This document shows, piece by piece, positions 60,901 through 64,000 of a DNA stretch of 64,000 nucleotides. A program made the position numbers and the translations under genes. The stretch spans positions 62,001 through 126,000 of the forward strand of contig JAVXUO010000519.1 in the NCBI GenBank assembly GCA_033065855.1, written 5' to 3'. The stretch's first letter is position 1. Every line of letters begins with the position of its first letter. Source of the DNA: Escallonia rubra. Lineage: Eukaryota > Streptophyta > Magnoliopsida > Escalloniales > Escalloniaceae. Under the pieces are notes generated by a model. It ran no database searches. It saw nothing but the letters and a program-made list of their open reading frames with translations, and was not told where the DNA came from.

Positions 60901-61130
60901 TCATTAGGCACAAAATAGATGATTCAGATACACATTACAACAAAGCAACGAAGAACAATGGAAGTACGTTAGCTCAAGTAAACACTTACAGAGTATTTAT
61001 TTGAGCCTATCTGTCTCTCAAAAACGCGAAAGTAGTACAACAAATATAGTCCAAACATCAGTTCTGGAGTAGATGAGAAGGCAAAAACCGAAACAATTAT
61101 TTTCCAGAGTTGAAGCTTCTCGAAAATGTC
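48962..61130 (-). CDS. UBAC2-like ER protein: rhomboid fold plus UBA domain (5' partial)
   Basis: Six minus-strand exons join in frame: 61130-60990, 56484-56418, 51718-51567, 51483-51382, 50747-50622 and 49129-48962. They total 756 nt and encode the C-terminal 251 aa. The family is about 290 aa, so one first exon of about 40 codons is missing, probably beyond 64000. Seen in order: [10 protein letters not shown], hydrophobic helices with [46 protein letters not shown], a Pro/Ser-rich linker, then a UBA domain ([20 protein letters not shown] to the end, LLESQSH). Members are ER membrane pseudoproteases; the rhomboid catalytic Ser position appears to be Tyr in GPYG. Arabidopsis relatives are At3g56740 and At2g41160, linked to trafficking and pathogen-induced callose. 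Intron 5 has a GC donor, and two introns exceed 4.5 kb. Confidence 0.9.
50616..50630 (-). other. Non-canonical GC splice donor of the UBAC2-like gene
   Basis: The exon ends ...GTCGAG and is followed by GCAAGT, the strong consensus of U2-type GC-AG introns (AG|GCAAGT). The acceptor is TTCAG ending at 49130. Joining here gives GRQVE followed by RNNPAPV, the expected family sequence. No GT near this point keeps both frame and similarity. Confidence 0.8.
52290..53966 (+). mobile_element. 5'-truncated Ty3/gypsy retrotransposon in UBAC2 intron
   Basis: The plus strand shows, with many stops: the RNase H end ([20 protein letters not shown] and FERLKDEY); integrase (the RKQKTGL region; [45 protein letters not shown]); a purine tract GGGGGGAAA (about 53494-53502); and a 3' LTR from about 53503 to 53966 with a CTATAAAAGG box at 53691-53700. 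The 5' half is missing. It lies antisense in the 4.7-kb intron between UBAC2 exons 56418 and 51718. Inactive. The LTR's right limit (GCTGAAACA) is approximate. Confidence 0.8.
54751..55921. mobile_element. Inverted-repeat element with CAC-rich interior
   Basis: The left end has TTAATTA...CAATTTAGTACCTC, and the right end, reverse-complemented, is GGGTTAATTACAATTTAGTACCTC. Similarity continues for about 120 bp on each side, with AC/CCATTTTC..TCCAAATCC and TTGCTC blocks. The terminal GGGTTAATTAC is shared with the element at 12423-13462. The left end carries a ~13-bp insertion, and no target duplication was found. The interior (about 55000-55560) is strongly CAC/CCACC-rich with a ~103-bp internal duplication. 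The long open frame there is low-complexity and not credible as a gene. Confidence 0.6.
55282..55487 (+). repeat. ~103-bp internal duplication in CAC-rich DNA
   Basis: Two copies starting (C/G)GTTACCTGACTCAGCCACC at about 55282 and 55392 share CCAGACCACCATTCTGC and GACACCTCCAATCTACATTTTA. Confidence 0.8.
57361..57656 (+). repeat. 150-bp tandem duplication
   Basis: Copies start CATCC(C/T)TTTT at 57361 and 57511. They share TGTTTTCCCTTTTGGTT, GGGGGTGTTTGGGGGG and CAGTAAATGCAT. The duplication lies in the 4.5-kb intron of the UBAC2-like gene. Confidence 0.85.
58545..58665. repeat. CA/TA microsatellite cluster
   Basis: (CA)n at about 58551-58566 followed by mixed TATACA/TATATA dinucleotide repeats. 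Open frames across it are artefacts of the repeat. Confidence 0.85.
58937..59053 (+). repeat. Three copies of a 39-bp tandem repeat
   Basis: Units start at 58937, 58976 and 59015 with (C/T)TACCACTAACCCACTAATT and are nearly identical, ending TATTAGCCCC. A classic minisatellite inside an intron of the UBAC2-like gene. Confidence 0.92.
60457..60775 (+). repeat. 158-bp tandem duplication
   Basis: Both copies contain AGTTTGAACACTATTTGGAT (from 60485 and 60643) and GCAAGTTGTATGTGAGCAAA, with about 90% similarity by eye. The second copy ends about 215 bp from the exon that starts, on the minus strand, at 61130. Confidence 0.85.
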
Positions 61131-64000
61131 CTGTCATAAAGAAAAACAGATCTTATTAAAGATGCATTTTCAAGGAGCTAGAATTATCATATCTTTTGTA
61201 CCGAGTAAAGAACAGCCTGTTTACTCTCTTCAAACACCATCAAATAAAAGGGAAGTCATATCATTACTGAAAACAGAGAGGTTCAAATCTCGGAAAAAAC
61301 TTTGTAAACAAGCAAATCGCAAGGACAACCAATCAGGGGTACTCAGACACACACATACACAGAAATACACAAAAATAGAATATCTGGTCCAGAGATCCCA
61401 TAAATTGCATTATATCCTTATTTTCTCAAGCAATAGATGTTTTCTAATGATATAAAACATCCTGCAATCTAGCAATAGCTTTCAATTTATGATTTGAAGA
61501 TAATCTTCATAAGAAATGTCCTTATTTAAACACGACTTACCCCGGCACAAAGTTGTCTCAGCAGTCGCTCATTATAAATAATCTAACAAGTCGCTAGCAC
61601 CAAAGAGAAATTGTAATACACGTTGCTCGATACAGACCAATGCGCTTCCGTCATAAGAAACTATTACTAGGACCATCTCAGACATTCTTCTCATTTACAC
61701 TCCTATGTTCAGCTTTGCACTTTTTCTCTATCCATTTTGTATATCTAATTCCCATTATGCTTGGTTGCTCTTTCTTGATGAAGTTAAAGGCAGTAGACCT
61801 CATTCTCTTTGATACGCTTAATGGATAATGCTTGGCAGAGGGGATATGCAGCCAAAAATGAACAGACAAATAACTTGATATAGAAGTTTTAAGGGGCAGA
61901 AGCGCAAAGATAAAAAAAACACGTAAAGAAAGCAACTCAAGAAACCTTTTTGTGCAAGGATAAAACACTTGTAAGTTGTAAATAATAATAAGTTCTTAAA
62001 TAGCAACCCAACTCAACTAAGCTTCAGTCCCAACCTTAGTTGCACGAAGCCTGGGTGGGAGCGGGAGCAGATGCGAGGTTCCGAAGCGGGAGCTTGAGTA
62101 GTACAAAGGGTTTTTGGGTGGGAGCGGGGACGGGAGCGAGGTTCCCGGCGGCAGCTCACCAGAATTAGAGAATCCTGCAACAGAATCCTGCAACTAAGGT
62201 CCCCAACTAACTGGGATTGGCTGTTCCTCCATTATCGACTACTGGGGAAAGTTATTTGTGTTATACATCTAGCAATCAAGTCCGCCTCCACTACTTATAT
62301 CGTGTTATTATTTGAAGTCCTTGTGCACTCTTAACCACTGCCACCCCAATTGCCCACCCCCCACACCAAAAACCAAAAAAAAGAAAACTTCGTGGCAAAA
62401 GTCAAGTCCTCTCACTGGGGTGGGGGGCGCATCCACCAAGTCGCATGTGATACATATGTAAATGCTCAACCGGCTCTTCCTAGTCTTCTCTCAATTAATG
62501 CTATGTTAGCAAGTCAATGATCCGGTCCCACGTTGGCAGAAAATCTCCAGAACTCAATACAAATACCATCTAGCCCCACATCCTTAAGTACTATCATTTT
62601 TGCCATAGCTTCCTTTGCTATTTACGTTAATAATGCTAAAGAAAGCCGTAATAGTGTCATGTAAAGAGTCATCAAGATCTCCCAACTTTTATTTTCTCCA
62701 TTAATCAACTTACATCAGTAACTTACTACATCTCTTTTAGCATTAATCAGTAACTATCTGATCAAGAAGATAACTTCCACCACCAAGTATGAGTCGAGCA
62801 CATTTCAAATGCTTTAGTTTCTGTTCTTGCTGTATGTTAAACCACTCTCACAGCTTCACGGTATTATTTGTGAGATTAATCCCATAATAACTGGTCAACT
62901 TCTGATCTCTTTTTCTTTGTAATTCATATTAATCTACTTCTTCTCAACTGATCATGTATCTCTGTAATCTCATAAATCTTGTTAAATTGGCTAGTCAACT
63001 ACCCACTCCAATATCGCCCGCAAATCTCCAAATCTTAATAGGAAATACCATAGGGTCCCATAGCCTGAACTATTACCAGAATTTCCATAGCTTGATTATT
63101 AGTTTTGTTCACCTTCTATTCAAAGTCGACCTAACTGGAGCTATAAGCAATGAAAACACAGTCCAACCAATCTTCATTAACATCCTAGGGAACATCTTCC
63201 CATTGGCAAGGAAGCATGTTGAAGCATAGCTGCACAGCGTGACAAAACATATGATGACCCTGAGTTTCAGTGTGTAGAGATACATATAGGTGCTTCTAAG
63301 CAATCAGCACAAGAGTGGGTAAGATAGGTGCTATGGGCCAATTGGTTCCACAACACAAAAAAGTCCTACATCGCCAAACATCTCCTGTTTCAAAGCTGAG
63401 TATGGAATGCCACTATGAAGCCAAACACAATCCCAATGTCAAGGCATCAATATTAGAAACAGCTTTTTCTCCACGTGGTAGCCCGTGTTTAGAATGGCTC
63501 AAAACGGGAACAATTTTCCATTGTCTTGGCCAGACAGAGGCAACTGTGTTTGAACACTAGAGTTCTTTTGGGACTGATCAAAAAGAGGTTAGGTTTTAAG
63601 CAACGTTTAGGAATTGAAGACCAAATGGGGCAAGGATAGCTGCTGTTTGAAATAGCTGAAAATGTTTCACAGCCAATCACTGCCTAAAAACAAAAGATGG
63701 TCCACCATTATGCATAGGAGTACTGTAGCAAAACGAAAGCTACCGTATTAAGGAACTGACAGCATCAATTCAGCTATTTGAACGGAGGAATTTCAACATT
63801 TACAGCAGAAAATCAGCAGTCTGATCACAAAACAATATCCGAGGAAAAAAACAATAACAGATAAAATCAGCAGAAGATCAACTTTATTTGTCTCTCCCCG
63901 AGAAACCCATTCTCTGTCAAATTCTACACTAAATACCTAAAAACAGATAAGTGGAAACAAAGAGAACGATTAAAATAAACCCAGAAACCGTGTGCAAACA
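61131..64000 (-). other. Presumed first intron / 5' region of the UBAC2-like gene
   Basis: The minus strand was searched by eye for the missing ~40-codon first exon (a hydrophobic N-terminus ending before DIFEK) and nothing convincing was found. A short GGGAGCGGG-rich repeat lies at about 62055-62150. Other open frames are unrecognised. The first exon probably lies right of 64000, which would make this intron longer than 2.8 kb. Confidence 0.5.

Noticed and set aside
63315-63680. Frames near the right edge as UBAC2 exon 1
   Set aside because: They do not show the hydrophobic N-terminus expected before DIFEK and have no suitable donor in phase.

Overview
The window is plant nuclear DNA, almost certainly from a eudicot. 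It is AT-rich and intron-dense, with GT-AG introns, and most of it is transposable-element debris. I assembled three conserved host genes exon by exon. Each keeps its reading frame across every junction and matches the length usual for its family. The species cannot be told from the sequence alone. No rRNA, tRNA, CRISPR array or bacterial-type operon was seen.

Layout. 1-1564: AT-rich flank with no recognisable gene. 1565-10605: one ~9.0 kb Mutator-like element (MULE) with long imperfect terminal inverted repeats and a 9-bp target duplication (ATATATAAT). It carries a FAR1/FRS-type transposase on the minus strand (7261-9552) broken by two frameshifts. It also holds a truncated plant-mobile-domain (PMD) fragment on the plus strand, a ~167-bp satellite-like array, a ~594-bp tandem duplication and a solo LTR with palindromic promoter repeats. 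10.88-26.97 kb: a DUSP12/YVH1-like dual-specificity phosphatase gene on the plus strand, with a 12.2-kb first coding intron full of transposon remnants. 27-37.8 kb: intergenic, with simple repeats, a possible long LTR and tandem duplications. 37.81-42.10 kb: a MATE/DETOXIFICATION transporter gene of eight coding exons on the plus strand. 42.1-48.9 kb: nested retroelement fragments (LINE, Ty1/copia, Ty3/gypsy gag and a TRIM). 48.96-61.13 kb: a UBAC2-like rhomboid-fold/UBA-domain gene on the minus strand, with its first exon beyond the right edge. Two of its introns exceed 4.5 kb and one holds an antisense Ty3/gypsy remnant. 61.1-64 kb: presumed first intron or 5' flank of that gene.

The three host genes are not a functional cluster. 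They are, respectively, a ribosome-biogenesis/stress phosphatase, a vacuolar or plasma-membrane exporter, and an ER membrane protein in ubiquitin-linked trafficking. The points most worth a second look are: the composite MULE and its internal satellite array; the Sirevirus-like solo LTR with a preserved empty site next to it; a TRIM inserted in a copia integrase with target duplication, primer site and polypurine tract all visible; a non-canonical GC-AG intron in UBAC2; and a family of GGGTTAATTAC-ended elements found in introns of two host genes.
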